From contig JACQZX010000086.1 of the NCBI GenBank assembly GCA_016213665.1, positions 1 through 47,667 of the forward strand: a DNA stretch of 47,667 bases, in the 5' to 3' direction. Position numbers and translations under genes: made by a program. The notes beneath the pieces are model-generated. The model had not been told where the DNA came from, did no database searches, and worked only from the letters and a program-made list of their open reading frames with translations. Origin of the DNA: Actinomycetota bacterium (GTDB taxonomy: Bacteria; Actinomycetota; Acidimicrobiia; Acidimicrobiales; Ilumatobacteraceae). This document shows positions 29,511 to 38,276 of the stretch, piece by piece. How positions within the stretch are numbered: position 1 is the first letter of the stretch; each line of letters starts with the position of its first letter.

Positions 29511-31796
29511 CTACCTAGTCGGGGCGCCGTTCTCGACGCGCAGGCCGGGGAAGCGTCCTAGGCGTTCGAGGGCGGCGACGGTGCTGCGCATGGCATCTGC
29601 CGGAACGGGATGGCTGATGAGGTAACCCTGCGCCTTGTCGCAACCGAGATCGCTGAGCACCTGCAGCTGGTGCACGCTCTCCACGCCCTCGGCGACGATG
29701 TCGAGCCCGAGCGAGCGTCCCATCGCCACGATCGTGCGCACCAGACTCCGGTCGTTGGGATTGTCGGCGACACCCTGCACGAACGCGCGGTCGATCTTGA
29801 TGCGCTGCAGCGGGAACTTCTGCAGCAGCGAGAGCGACGAGTAGCCGGTGCCGAAGTCGTCGAGGGCAACTCTCACGCCGAGCGAACGCATGCGGCGCAG
29901 GGTGGCCAAGGCCAGTTCTGGCTCGGTGATCATCACGCTCTCGGTGACCTCGAGCCACAACAGTTGCGGGGAGACGCCCGATCGACTGAGCGCCTCGCCG
30001 ACCACGGCCGGGAAGTTGCTGTCGGCGAGTTGCCGTGGGGAGACGTTCACCGACATCGTGGCCGAAGGACTGCACACTCCGTCGTCGATCCAGCTTCTGA
30101 GCTGGGTGAGTGCTTCCAGCAAAGCCCAGGAACCGATCGGGATGATGGTTCCGGTGTCCTCGGCAATCGGGATGAACTCGGCGGGGGAGACGATGGTGCC
30201 ATCGGCTTGCTGCCACCGCATGAGCGCCTCGACGCCGACGACGTCGCCCGACTGCAGGTCGAGAATCGGCTGGTGGAACAGCCGCAACTCGCGCCGATCG
30301 AGCGCGCGGTACAAAGCAGTTTCGACGGCGAGGCGGTGGGCAACTCGTTCGTGCATGCTCTCGTCGTAGACGGCGACGCAGTTCCGTCCGGCGTCCTTGG
30401 CGCGATACATCGCGGTGTCGGCGTGGCGGACGAGGTCTTCGGGAGAGGAACTCGACGTTGGACTGATCGCCGCGACACCGATACTGGCGGTCACGAACAC
30501 GTCGCCTTGGCTGAGCGCCAACGGTTCGCGGAAGACGGCCAGCAGACGCTCGGCTATCTCAAGGGCCCCCGCCGGCGACTTGGCATTGACGTCGAGTACG
30601 ACGTACTCGTCACCCGAGAGGCGGGAAACGGTGGCGCTCTCGGACACTGCGTTGACAAGTCGACGGGCAACAGTTACCAGCACCTCGTCGCCGGCGGCGT
30701 GGCCGAGCGAGTCGTTGATGTTCTTGAATCTGTCGAGGTCGACGAAGAAGAGCGTCGGTTGGTCGTCGGGATGCCATGAGTTTCGAAGGAGGTCGTTGAT
30801 CGTCTGCAGCAACACTGTTCGGTTCGGTAGGCCGGTGAGCGGGTCGGTGTGCGCGCCATGGAGCAGTTCGACCTGATCCCGTCGGTTCGTGCGCACGGCT
30901 ACCAGAACTCGTGTGGTTACAACGCACGCGAGGACAAACGTCGAGACCGAACGCACGACCTTGTCGGCGGTGTTGTTCGGCGCGGTGGCGGCGAGCACGA
31001 TGACCGGAACGACCAGTGAGGCGATCGTTGCAATCAGCCGCCCGATCGAGTCGCCGGCGGGTATCGGCTGCGGCCGACCGAGTTCGGAGATCGACGGGTG
31101 CAGAAAGGCCGCACCGGCACAGAAGTACGCCGCCACGTAGAACGGAATCGCGAGACGTGCAGTACCACTACCGATATGGCCGGCATCGAGCAGCGAATAG
31201 ATCAGGTCGGCGAGCAGATTGAGAGCGAGCCCGGCGCCGGCCAGCCACATCGCTGTCGGTCGCCGATGACGGCTGAGCATCACAACGGCAGCCAAGAACA
31301 GCGCTACCCAGGTCGTCGGTTGGTAGAGACCCGACAACGCTGCCCGCCACGAGTCGTCGGCCAACTTGCGCACCGGCTCAACGATCACCGCCCAGGAAAC
31401 GATCCAACTGCCGATGGCGACGATCGTCGCGTCGCCCCACAGGCCGGTGGCGTAACGATCGCCGCCCGATCGCAGCAGCGAGGCCAAACCGATCACGAGA
31501 CACACTCCGGCAGCGAGCGCGAACACGGCGGCGATCGGTGCCGCGTAGGTGGGCGAACCGTCGGCGGCGAGTTGTCTGAGCGCGTAGAAGCCGCCAACGC
31601 TGCCCATGAGCGCGACCGAATACCACGACAGTCGATTACGCCAGCGAGCGAACACGACTACGGGCAGCAGTTGCAGCGCGGCCGCAAGGTGGATCGCGTC
31701 GCGAGCTTGCCCGCCGGGCATGCTGAACGACAGCGTGGTCATCGCCACGCCGACAACGGTGTAGATCCACCGCAGGAGTGCAGGTTCCCGCTTCAC
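29511..31796 (-). CDS. membrane-anchored GGDEF-EAL cyclic-di-GMP signalling protein
   Basis: A 761-residue protein. About eight transmembrane segments fill residues 8-300 and may sense an unknown signal. A GGDEF domain starts near 317 (HTDPLTGLPNR, VDLDRFKNINDSLGHAAGDE). Its active-site loop is SGDEY (about 394-398) in place of GGDEF. The EAL domain follows (EALMRW about 523-528, VNVSPRQLA, DDFGTGYSSLSLL, IKIDRAFV) and keeps the phosphodiesterase residues visible by eye. It may therefore act mainly as a c-di-GMP phosphodiesterase with a weakened or regulatory GGDEF domain. Start: GTG 31796 lies close after GAGGAGG; TACTAT at 31850-31855 is a likely -10. The frame continues upstream to 31880, and an ATG near 31742 is another option. 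Confidence 0.88.
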   Translation of the reverse strand: MKREPALLRWIYTVVGVAMTTLSFSMPGGQARDAIHLAAALQLLPVVVFARWRNRLSWYSVALMGSVGGFYALRQLAADGSPTYAAPIAAVFALAAGVCLVIGLASLLRSGGDRYATGLWGDATIVAIGSWIVSWAVIVEPVRKLADDSWRAALSGLYQPTTWVALFLAAVVMLSRHRRPTAMWLAGAGLALNLLADLIYSLLDAGHIGSGTARLAIPFYVAAYFCAGAAFLHPSISELGRPQPIPAGDSIGRLIATIASLVVPVIVLAATAPNNTADKVVRSVSTFVLACVVTTRVLVAVRTNRRDQVELLHGAHTDPLTGLPNRTVLLQTINDLLRNSWHPDDQPTLFFVDLDRFKNINDSLGHAAGDEVLVTVARRLVNAVSESATVSRLSGDEYVVLDVNAKSPAGALEIAERLLAVFREPLALSQGDVFVTASIGVAAISPTSSSSPEDLVRHADTAMYRAKDAGRNCVAVYDESMHERVAHRLAVETALYRALDRRELRLFHQPILDLQSGDVVGVEALMRWQQADGTIVSPAEFIPIAEDTGTIIPIGSWALLEALTQLRSWIDDGVCSPSATMSVNVSPRQLADSNFPAVVGEALSRSGVSPQLLWLEVTESVMITEPELALATLRRMRSLGVRVALDDFGTGYSSLSLLQKFPLQRIKIDRAFVQGVADNPNDRSLVRTIVAMGRSLGLDIVAEGVESVHQLQVLSDLGCDKAQGYLISHPVPADAMRSTVAALERLGRFPGLRVENGAPTR

Positions 31797-32043
31797 TCGC
31801 CTCCTCGCTCCGCCGGAGACATCCACCGCCGGCCGCAACGACAGGTGCCATAGTAACACTGCAACCCCCGTTTCGCGCAAGGGGCAGTCGTACCAGCGCT
31901 CTGCGTGCTCGACGCCAGCATCGTTTCGACGGTGAGTGGCGCCGCCAACGTCGTTCGGAAAGTTCTCGTCAAGATTGCGCGCGGATGGCGAGTGGCCGAC
32001 CGGCGAACCCGGAACCGTCTTGGGTTCGCTACCGTAGAAGCGA
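31797..32043. other. intergenic region upstream of phoH
   Basis: About 250 bases between divergent genes. The frame of phoH stays open back to an ATG at 31905, but that stretch (VRKVLVKIARGWRVADRRTR) has no family match and no ribosome site. I see only the promoter of the GGDEF-EAL gene (31850-31855, minus) and the -10 of the phoH leader (32030-32035). Confidence 0.4.
32030..32035 (+). promoter_or_regulatory. candidate -10 box upstream of the phoH leader ORF
   Basis: TACCGT ends eight bases before the ATG of a nine-codon reading frame at 32044. The transcript would begin at or within two bases of that ATG. Confidence 0.45.
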
Positions 32044-32073
32044 ATGAGTCCTCCTCCGGGCCGCCGTCGATGA
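32044..32073 (+). CDS. possible nine-residue leader peptide coupled to phoH
   Basis: ATG at 32044 opens a frame encoding MSPPPGRRR and ending in a TGA at 32071-32073. The last bases, ATGA, contain the phoH start codon, so ribosomes finishing the leader could re-initiate on phoH. phoH itself has no Shine-Dalgarno sequence. A PPP followed by RRR is a slow stretch for ribosomes. Reality and function are inference; the alternative is a chance short frame. Confidence 0.35.
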   Translation: MSPPPGRRR

Positions 32074-33068
32074 CCTCGTTGGCCAAGCCACTATCCGTCG
32101 TCGTGCCCGGCGCACATCTCATGGCAGCGTTTGTCGGCCAGCGCGACGCGCACTTGCGCCTGATCGAGGCGGCGTTCCCCGACGCGACGATCGTCGCCCG
32201 CGGAAACGAAGTGCACGTCGAGGGCCCGCAGGCGCAAGCCGTCGGCCGACTGTGCGAGGAACTGGTCGTGCTGTTGCAGCAGGGCCATCATCTCGATGAA
32301 CCGAGCATCATGCGCAGTATCGACATGATGCGCGACAACGAGAGTCCGAGCCGAGTGCTCACCGACGACATTCTGCGCGGGTCGAAGGGCAAACCGATTC
32401 GGCCCAAGACCGCCGGTCAGAAGCGCTACGTCGATGCGATCCGCAGCCATGTGATCACCTTCGGCCTCGGTCCCGCGGGCACAGGCAAGAGTTGGTTGGC
32501 GGTGGCGATGGCTGTGCACGCGTTGCAGACGAAGCAGGTGCAGCGCATCATCCTCACGCGGCCAGCCGTCGAAGCCGGCGAGCGACTGGGCTTTCTGCCC
32601 GGCGATCTGATGGCCAAGATCGATCCCTACCTGCGCCCGCTGTACGACGCGCTGTACGACATGGTCGAGCCGGAAGGGGCACAGAAATTGCTCGAGCGGC
32701 AAGCAGTCGAGGTGGCCCCGCTGGCGTTCATGCGCGGGCGAACGCTGAACGACAGCTTCATCATCCTCGACGAGGCCCAGAACGCGACACCGGAACAGAT
32801 GAAGATGTTTCTCACGCGCATCGGCTTCGGTTCCAAGGTCGTCGTCACCGGCGATACCAGTCAGGTCGACGTGCCCGATGGGCGCAGCGGTCTGATCGGC
32901 CTCGAACGCACTCTCACCGGCATCGAAGGACTCGCGTTCGTTCACCTCGGTACCGGCGACGTCGTGCGTCACCGAATCGTGGCCGACATCGTCGCTGCCT
33001 ACGAACGCGCCGGAGTTGCGCGCAGCGCAGGTGCGAGCGAGACGCCCAAGGGTTCCAAGCATGGGTGA
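32070..33068 (+). CDS. phoH: PhoH-family ATPase
   Basis: A 332-residue P-loop ATPase of the PhoH/PhoL family, linked in bacteria to RNA metabolism and often encoded with ybeY, as here. An N-terminal KH-like region (about 1-90) is followed by Walker A GPAGTGKS (134-141), [19 protein letters not shown] (sensor/arginine block) and Walker [19 protein letters not shown] (about 229-246). Length matches other PhoL proteins. I chose ATG 32070 because homologues begin near here and because a nine-codon frame upstream ends across this ATG. The stop overlaps the start of ybeY by eight bases. Confidence 0.88.
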   Translation: MTSLAKPLSVVVPGAHLMAAFVGQRDAHLRLIEAAFPDATIVARGNEVHVEGPQAQAVGRLCEELVVLLQQGHHLDEPSIMRSIDMMRDNESPSRVLTDDILRGSKGKPIRPKTAGQKRYVDAIRSHVITFGLGPAGTGKSWLAVAMAVHALQTKQVQRIILTRPAVEAGERLGFLPGDLMAKIDPYLRPLYDALYDMVEPEGAQKLLERQAVEVAPLAFMRGRTLNDSFIILDEAQNATPEQMKMFLTRIGFGSKVVVTGDTSQVDVPDGRSGLIGLERTLTGIEGLAFVHLGTGDVVRHRIVADIVAAYERAGVARSAGASETPKGSKHG

Positions 33069-33657
33069 CCCATCGCGCCCTCGATTAGATGCGCCACGTC
33101 GAGTCGGTGGGGAAGGTGAGCCGGAGGTTTTCTGCGCCGACGAGCAGAGCGACGTTGCAATCGATCTGGAGCGATGGCAAAAGTTGGCCACGGAAGTCTT
33201 GCGCAGCGAGGGAGTGCGCGGATTCGCCGAGCTTTCACTACTCTTTGTCAACGAGCGGGAGATGTCGGAGCTGAACGAAGAACACATGGGTGGTGTCGGC
33301 GCGACCGACGTGCTCGCCTTCCCCATCGACGCGGCGGAGGCGGAGATCGTTCTGCACGCGACCCCACCGAGCCGCGGACCCGATCGCGCGCCGCCCGACC
33401 CCGGCGATATGCCGTTGCTGCTCGGCGATGTAGTGCTGTGCCCGGCGGTTGCCAAGCGGCAGGCGTCCGACCACGCAGGCACGCTTGACGACGAGCTTGC
33501 ACTTTTGATCGTGCACGGCGTGTTGCACGTGCTCGGCCACGACCACGATTCGGCGCCGACCGGCGACGCGATGCGGGCACGGGAGTTGGCGTTGTTGCAG
33601 CAGCATCATTGGGGCGGCCCCGCGCCGATCGACTTCCGGCAGGAGCACGAGTCGTGA
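33061..33657 (+). CDS. ybeY: endoribonuclease YbeY (rRNA maturation factor)
   Basis: A 198-residue metal-dependent RNase that processes the 3' end of 16S rRNA and takes part in ribosome quality control. The zinc motif H-x3-H-x5-H is seen in IVHGVLHVLGHDHD (near 155-168). Upstream come the typical ELSLLFVNEREMSELNEEHM and GATDVLAFPID. The N-terminal 35 residues are longer than in most YbeY proteins and look disordered, and a charged loop (PPSRGPDRAPPDPGD) precedes LLLGDVVLCP. The ATG lies inside the end of phoH (8-bp overlap), and the stop overlaps the CNNM gene start. Gene order phoH-ybeY-CNNM is conserved in many actinobacteria. Confidence 0.92.
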   Translation: MGDPSRPRLDAPRRVGGEGEPEVFCADEQSDVAIDLERWQKLATEVLRSEGVRGFAELSLLFVNEREMSELNEEHMGGVGATDVLAFPIDAAEAEIVLHATPPSRGPDRAPPDPGDMPLLLGDVVLCPAVAKRQASDHAGTLDDELALLIVHGVLHVLGHDHDSAPTGDAMRARELALLQQHHWGGPAPIDFRQEHES

Positions 33658-34955
33658 TAGCGGCCGAATTCACCGGAACCGACACGTTGATGTTGATCGT
33701 GATCGTTGTGCTGCTGGTCGTGTTGATATTCGCGGCGGTCGCCGAGATGAGTTTGTCGCGCATGACCAAGCCACGCGCGAACTCGCTAGCAGACAAGGGT
33801 CTCAAATCGGGCAAGGCGCTGCAGCGTCTGGTCGAGCATCCCGAGCGCTGGGTGAACCCGCTCCTGCTCACGGTCAACATCTGCCAGACGGTGCAGACCA
33901 CTCTCACCGCACTGGTTGCCGGTCACCTGTTCGGTGCCGGTGGCGTGGTCGTCGGTGTTGTGCTGAACGTGCTCGTGTTCTTCGTGCTGGCCGAGGCCGT
34001 GCCGAAGACCTACGCCGTCTTGTATCCGCAGCGAGCGGCGTTGATGTCGGCGCGGCCGACGGCGTTGATTGTCGGGTTCCCGTTGTTGCAGTGGGTCTCG
34101 CGGTGGCTGATCAAGCTCACCAACGTGATCGTGCGCGGCAAGGGTCTGGAGGCCGGTCCCTTCGTCTCCGAGCAGGAGTTGCTCGGAATCGTCGAGACTG
34201 CGGCCGAAGACGGCGTAGTGGAACACGAAGAACGCGAACTGATCGAGAGCATCATCGAGTTCGGCGATACCGTCGCACGCGAAATCATGGTGCCACGTCC
34301 CGACCTCGTCGTCGTGGAGCACACTGCGACGGTCAGCGAAGCGCTCGACATCGCGCTCGAACACGGCTACAGCCGGCTGCCCGTCATCAATTCCGAAGAC
34401 GACGACGCGATCGGCCTGGCGTACACCAAAGACCTGATGCGGACCGAGCGCGAGGGCGGCGGCGACGGGCCGCTGATCGACCTGCTCCGACCGGTGTTCT
34501 TCGTCCCCGAGAACAAGCCGGTGAATCGGCTGATGCGCGAAATGCAGGCCCGCAAGTTCCACCTGGCGCTGGTGGCCGACGAATACGGCGCACTCTGTGG
34601 GCTGGTGACGCTGGAGGATTGCCTCGAGGAGTTGGTCGGCGAGATCGTCGACGAGCACGACGAGGAGGAGGCCGAAGTGCAACGCTTCGCCGATGGCGAC
34701 TATCTGGTCGACGGTGGCATGTCGATCGGTGATCTCAACGACCTACTCGGGCTGTCGATCCCCGACGAAGACTGGGACACTGTCGGCGGATTCCTGTTCG
34801 GTACCCTTGAGCACGTGCCCGAGCTCGGGGAGTCGATCGTGCATGACGGGTGGCGTTTCACCGCGGCGGAGGTCGAAGGTCGACGCATCCGTCGTGTCAA
34901 GGTGACCCTCGAGCCGGAAACACGCGTGCTGCGAGTCGACGGCGACGACGACTAA
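33654..34955 (+). CDS. CNNM/CorC-family transporter-like protein (hemolysin C family)
   Basis: A 433-residue membrane protein. The N-terminal DUF21/CNNM domain (about 1-190) begins with LMLIVIVVLLVVLIFAAVAE and contains four hydrophobic segments. Two CBS motifs follow (about 205-330; VPRPDLVVVEHTATVSEALD, YSRLPVINSEDDDAIGLAYT). A CorC_HlyC domain closes the protein (DGGMSIGDLNDLLGLSIPDE). Such proteins are associated with Mg2+ or Co2+ export. Start is GTG 33654, overlapping the ybeY stop (GTGA), with AGGAG at 33641-33645. The stop overlaps that of the convergent MFS gene. Confidence 0.88.
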   Translation: MIAAEFTGTDTLMLIVIVVLLVVLIFAAVAEMSLSRMTKPRANSLADKGLKSGKALQRLVEHPERWVNPLLLTVNICQTVQTTLTALVAGHLFGAGGVVVGVVLNVLVFFVLAEAVPKTYAVLYPQRAALMSARPTALIVGFPLLQWVSRWLIKLTNVIVRGKGLEAGPFVSEQELLGIVETAAEDGVVEHEERELIESIIEFGDTVAREIMVPRPDLVVVEHTATVSEALDIALEHGYSRLPVINSEDDDAIGLAYTKDLMRTEREGGGDGPLIDLLRPVFFVPENKPVNRLMREMQARKFHLALVADEYGALCGLVTLEDCLEELVGEIVDEHDEEEAEVQRFADGDYLVDGGMSIGDLNDLLGLSIPDEDWDTVGGFLFGTLEHVPELGESIVHDGWRFTAAEVEGRRIRRVKVTLEPETRVLRVDGDDD

Positions 34956-36202
34956 ACGGCGGCGGCGGCCACCGCGTTTTCCGCCTTGGTCAGCTCCGCC
35001 GTCGACAGGTGCACCGCGACGACGCCGTAGGCAGTCAGCAACAGGCCGGCGGCGATGAAGTAGGGAGCGCGCAAACCGAACCAGTCGGCGGTCAGTCCGC
35101 CGACGACTGCGCCGACCGGCATGACGCCGGTGCTGACCCAGCGATACACGCTGTTCACCCTGCCGAAGAGCTGGCCGGGCACGAGCTGTTGGCGCAACGA
35201 CACCGCCACGATGCTCCAGATCGTGATCGTGAAGGCCTGAGCAGTCGTCATCAGGATCACCCACCACGTCACCGGCCACAGACCGATGGCGAGCGAGGTG
35301 AGAACGGGCGTGATGGCGGCGACGAGCATCGTGAATCTGCGGCCGACCTTGTTGACGACGTAGCTGCCCGCGATTCCGGCGAGCAAGCTGCCGGCTCCGA
35401 TTATGGCCATCAGTGGGCCGAACCAATGTTCCGAGATATGTAGCTCGTTGATCGCGAAGAGAACGAAGGTGGCTTGTGTTGCCGCCAGCGCAATGTTGAT
35501 GAGCGCGACACCGATTGTGAGGTTGCGAAGCACGTGATGACTGCGCAGCCAGTCGACACCCTCGCGCATCTCGGCGATCAGTTGTTTCCTTCCGGGCGCG
35601 GCGGGTGCCGGTTCGGTCGCCGATGACGCCACACGGAACGACCCGCGCAGACTGGCAGCGAGCATCGCCGCGATCACGAAGCTGGCTGCATCGAGACCAA
35701 ACGGCAGCCAGACCGCGAACCCGAACAGTGCGCTACCGATCGGCATGCCGAGAAACGTGCTGCCCGCCACTTCGCTGGTGAAGAGCAGGCCGTTTGCTCT
35801 TTCGAGCTGGTCGTCGCGCACGATCGACGGGATGATCGCTTGCGATCCGTTGTCGAAGAAGACCTCGCCGATGCCCAATCCGAACGCAAGTACCCACAGC
35901 ATCCACAGACGGACATCGGAGAACGCCGCTACCAGCGCCAGCCCACCGACGAGTGCCCCGCGGCACATGTCGGTGATTACGAGCAGTCGCCGACGATCGG
36001 AGCGGTCGATCAGTGCCCCCACCGGCACGGAGAACAACAGCCATGGAATCGAGAAGAACATCGCGACCAGCGCTACCGATGCCGGCTGATCCGTGATTCG
36101 AGATGCAAGTAGTGGCAACGCGATTATGAAGACGCCGTCGCCAAGGTTGGAGATGCCGGCCGCCGTCCACAGCCGCCAGTACCGCCCCGGCAACGAATTC
36201 AT
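34952..36202 (-). CDS. MFS transporter (drug-efflux-like)
   Basis: A 416-residue major facilitator with about twelve transmembrane segments. Helix 1 begins YWRLWTAAGISNLGDGVFIIALPLLA, like the MFS_3 (enterobactin-exporter-like) branch, and the loop 2-3 motif PVGALIDRSDRRRLL fits motif A. Direction is probably export; substrate is unknown. Start: GTG 36211 gives a longer frame, but TAGGGT ends seven bases before ATG 36202, matching the leaderless pattern. It is convergent with the CNNM gene and overlaps its stop by four bases. It lies upstream of the men genes without obvious link. Confidence 0.85.
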   Translation of the reverse strand: MNSLPGRYWRLWTAAGISNLGDGVFIIALPLLASRITDQPASVALVAMFFSIPWLLFSVPVGALIDRSDRRRLLVITDMCRGALVGGLALVAAFSDVRLWMLWVLAFGLGIGEVFFDNGSQAIIPSIVRDDQLERANGLLFTSEVAGSTFLGMPIGSALFGFAVWLPFGLDAASFVIAAMLAASLRGSFRVASSATEPAPAAPGRKQLIAEMREGVDWLRSHHVLRNLTIGVALINIALAATQATFVLFAINELHISEHWFGPLMAIIGAGSLLAGIAGSYVVNKVGRRFTMLVAAITPVLTSLAIGLWPVTWWVILMTTAQAFTITIWSIVAVSLRQQLVPGQLFGRVNSVYRWVSTGVMPVGAVVGGLTADWFGLRAPYFIAAGLLLTAYGVVAVHLSTAELTKAENAVAAAAV

Positions 36203-36209
36203 CGGCGGC

Positions 36210-36215
36210 ACCCTA
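36210..36215 (-). promoter_or_regulatory. leaderless -10 box for the MFS gene
   Basis: TAGGGT on the minus strand, seven bases (GCCGCCG), ATG at 36202. Confidence 0.5.
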
Positions 36216-36240
36216 CTGGGTGCCGTTATACGGCCCGGTA

Positions 36241-37377
36241 TCAGGGTCGGGGTTCGTCAGTCACGAGCAGCAGGTGGCGCTGCAGCTTGCCGAGCGACGT
36301 GCGCGGCAAGCGCTCGACGATGCGCAGTTCTCTGGGGGCGCAGAAACTCGGGAGTTGGTCGCAGACGTGGGCTCGCAGATCCGCCAGCGTCGGCGGCCCC
36401 GACTTCGGCGTCGCGACCCGAGGCACGACCCATGCCACGACGCGGTGGCCCCACTCCGCATCCGGTGTGCCTGCTACCGCGACGTCGGCGACACTCGGAT
36501 GCGTTGCGATCGCGCCCTCCACCGCCTCCGGCCAGACGTTCTCGCCGCCGGTGATGATCATGTCGCCGGCCCGCCCTTCCACGACCAATCTGCCGTCAGC
36601 CAGTAGGTGACCGAGGTCGCCGGTGTGCAGCCAGCCGTCTTTGTCGATGGGTGTGGAACCGTCGCGATAGCAGCGCATGAGCATTGGGCAGCGCACGAGG
36701 ATTTCACCGTCGGGTGCGATGGCGAGTTCGACGCCATCGAGCGGTGCCCCGTCGTAGACGATGCCGCTGCCGGTTTCGGTGAGGCCGTAGGTTGCGTGAA
36801 CATTGTCCGGTAGATCGGCGGGCGGTCGCGATCCGCCGACCACGATCACGCGGAACAAGGTGGCGTCGATCCGTTGTAGCGCAGTGGTGACCAAGGAAAC
36901 CGCCGTCGCTCCGTTGCGGCCGGCCGCCGCCACCTTCTCGGCGTCGAAGCCGTCGTGCACCACGACCCGAATGTCGGTGTGGATCGCACGTGTAACGACC
37001 GACAATCCACCGACGTGAGAGAGCGGCAAGCACGCCAGCCAGGTGTCGTCGCTCGTGATTCCCAGCCGGTCGCTCGTGGCGCGGGCAGAGGCGATGACGG
37101 CCGCGTGCGTGAGCACGACACCCTTGGGCGTGCCGGTGGCGCCGCTGGTTGCAACCACCAGCGCATCGCCGTGCTCTACACCGCGGCCGGGCATCCGGTG
37201 CCGCCCCTGTGCGTCGAGAAGCAGAGTCGGTTCCAACGCCGCGAAAAGTGCTGTCCGCGCCGGCGCGGGGAGTCGGCGATCCACCGGCAGCACCGCGTTG
37301 CCCGCGTCCCACTCGCGGCGCAACGCCGCGACGAAATCGGGGCCGCCCGGCAGATCGATCGCTACCAGGTGTGGCAC
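36241..37377 (-). CDS. menE: o-succinylbenzoate-CoA ligase (MenE-like)
   Basis: A 378-residue ANL-superfamily adenylating enzyme, short as MenE proteins are. Motifs: the AMP loop VATSGATGTPKGVVLTH (about 72-88), CLPLSHVGGLSVVTRA, the adenine motif ATYGLTETGSGIV, TGDLGHLLADGR, and the catalytic lysine near the C-terminus in RTSLGKLQRHLL. Its place among menA, menH, menD, menF and menG supports activation of o-succinylbenzoate to its CoA ester in menaquinone synthesis. I chose GTG 37377: TAATCT lies seven bases upstream, and longer frames would run over the divergent menA start. Confidence 0.85.
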   Translation of the reverse strand: MPHLVAIDLPGGPDFVAALRREWDAGNAVLPVDRRLPAPARTALFAALEPTLLLDAQGRHRMPGRGVEHGDALVVATSGATGTPKGVVLTHAAVIASARATSDRLGITSDDTWLACLPLSHVGGLSVVTRAIHTDIRVVVHDGFDAEKVAAAGRNGATAVSLVTTALQRIDATLFRVIVVGGSRPPADLPDNVHATYGLTETGSGIVYDGAPLDGVELAIAPDGEILVRCPMLMRCYRDGSTPIDKDGWLHTGDLGHLLADGRLVVEGRAGDMIITGGENVWPEAVEGAIATHPSVADVAVAGTPDAEWGHRVVAWVVPRVATPKSGPPTLADLRAHVCDQLPSFCAPRELRIVERLPRTSLGKLQRHLLLVTDEPRP

Positions 37378-37384
37378 GTGGGCG

Positions 37385-37390
37385 AGATTA
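37385..37390 (-). promoter_or_regulatory. leaderless -10 box for menE
   Basis: TAATCT on the minus strand, seven bases (CGCCCAC), GTG at 37377. The divergent menA starts only 8-17 bases beyond the box, so the two promoters are interlocked. Confidence 0.6.
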
Positions 37391-37397
37391 GGCGAGA

Positions 37398-38276
37398 ATG
37401 CCGGCGATGAACCGTTGGCTGATCGGAGCACGTCCCCGCACGCTGCCTGCCGCCGTCGTGCCGGTCGCGCTCGGTGCCGCGGCCGCCGTCGGTGAAGCGC
37501 ACCCGGTGTGGTGGCGCGTTGGCGCCGCGCTGGTCGTGAGCCTGGCGCTGCAGGTGGGTGTCAACTACGCTAATGACTACAGCGACGGGGTGCGCGGCAC
37601 CGATGCGCAGCGCGTAGGCCCAACCCGACTCGTCGCCGGTGGCCTGGCCAGCGCGCGCGCGGTGAAACGGGCGGCGCTGGCTTCCTTCGCGGTCGCTGCC
37701 GTGGCCGGACTGGTGTTGGCGGCGACCACCAGTTGGTGGCTGCTCGCGGTCGGCGCGGCCGCGCTGCTTGCCGGCTGGGGATACACCGGCGGGCCGAAGC
37801 CCTACGGCTACTTCGGGCTCGGTGAGTTGTTCGTGTTCGTCTTCTTCGGGCTCGTCGCGACCGTTGGCAGCACGTTCGTGGTCAGCGAGCGAATCACGGC
37901 GGTGTCGTGGCTCGCCGGCAGCGCGGCAGGTTGCCTGGCGTGTGCGCTGCTGGTCGTGAACAACTTGCGCGACATTCCAACCGACGGCGTTGTCGGCAAG
38001 CGAACGCTCGCCGTTCGCATCGGCGACCGCTGGACACGGGTTCTGTATGTAGCGCTGTTGTCGGCAGCGTTTGCAATCGTGGTCGCAATCGCCGTCTGCG
38101 GCGGGCGGCCCTGGGCGGCCATCGCTTTGGTCGCCAGCGCCGTCGCCGTCGTGCCTGCACGTGCGGTGATCGGCGGAGCGCGGGGTGGCGCGTTGATCCC
38201 CGTGCTGGGCGCCACCGGCAGAGTTCAGTTGGCGACCGGGCTGCTGGCCGCCGTCGGCATCGCGATCGGCGGTTAG
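37398..38276 (+). CDS. menA: 1,4-dihydroxy-2-naphthoate polyprenyltransferase (MenA)
   Basis: A 292-residue UbiA-superfamily membrane prenyltransferase with about eight or nine hydrophobic segments. The first aspartate-rich motif is NYANDYSDGVRGTDAQRVGP (about 53-72). The second is NNLRDIPTDGVVGKRTLAVR (near 194-213). The opening WLIGARPRTLPAAVVPV is typical of MenA. It attaches the isoprenoid side chain to 1,4-dihydroxy-2-naphthoate at the membrane. A second in-frame ATG at 37407, preceded by GAGAAT at a seven-base distance, may be the true start. It is divergent from menE and convergent with menH, overlapping its stop by four bases. Confidence 0.93.
   Translation: MPAMNRWLIGARPRTLPAAVVPVALGAAAAVGEAHPVWWRVGAALVVSLALQVGVNYANDYSDGVRGTDAQRVGPTRLVAGGLASARAVKRAALASFAVAAVAGLVLAATTSWWLLAVGAAALLAGWGYTGGPKPYGYFGLGELFVFVFFGLVATVGSTFVVSERITAVSWLAGSAAGCLACALLVVNNLRDIPTDGVVGKRTLAVRIGDRWTRVLYVALLSAAFAIVVAIAVCGGRPWAAIALVASAVAVVPARAVIGGARGGALIPVLGATGRVQLATGLLAAVGIAIGG

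Noticed and set aside
31905-32069. Longer phoH start at ATG 31905
   Set aside because: The extra 55 residues have no family match, no ribosome site and cross a likely promoter at 32030-32035.
32091-33482. 463-codon minus-strand open frame opposite phoH and ybeY
   Set aside because: phoH and ybeY have intact Walker and zinc motifs; the antisense frame has none.
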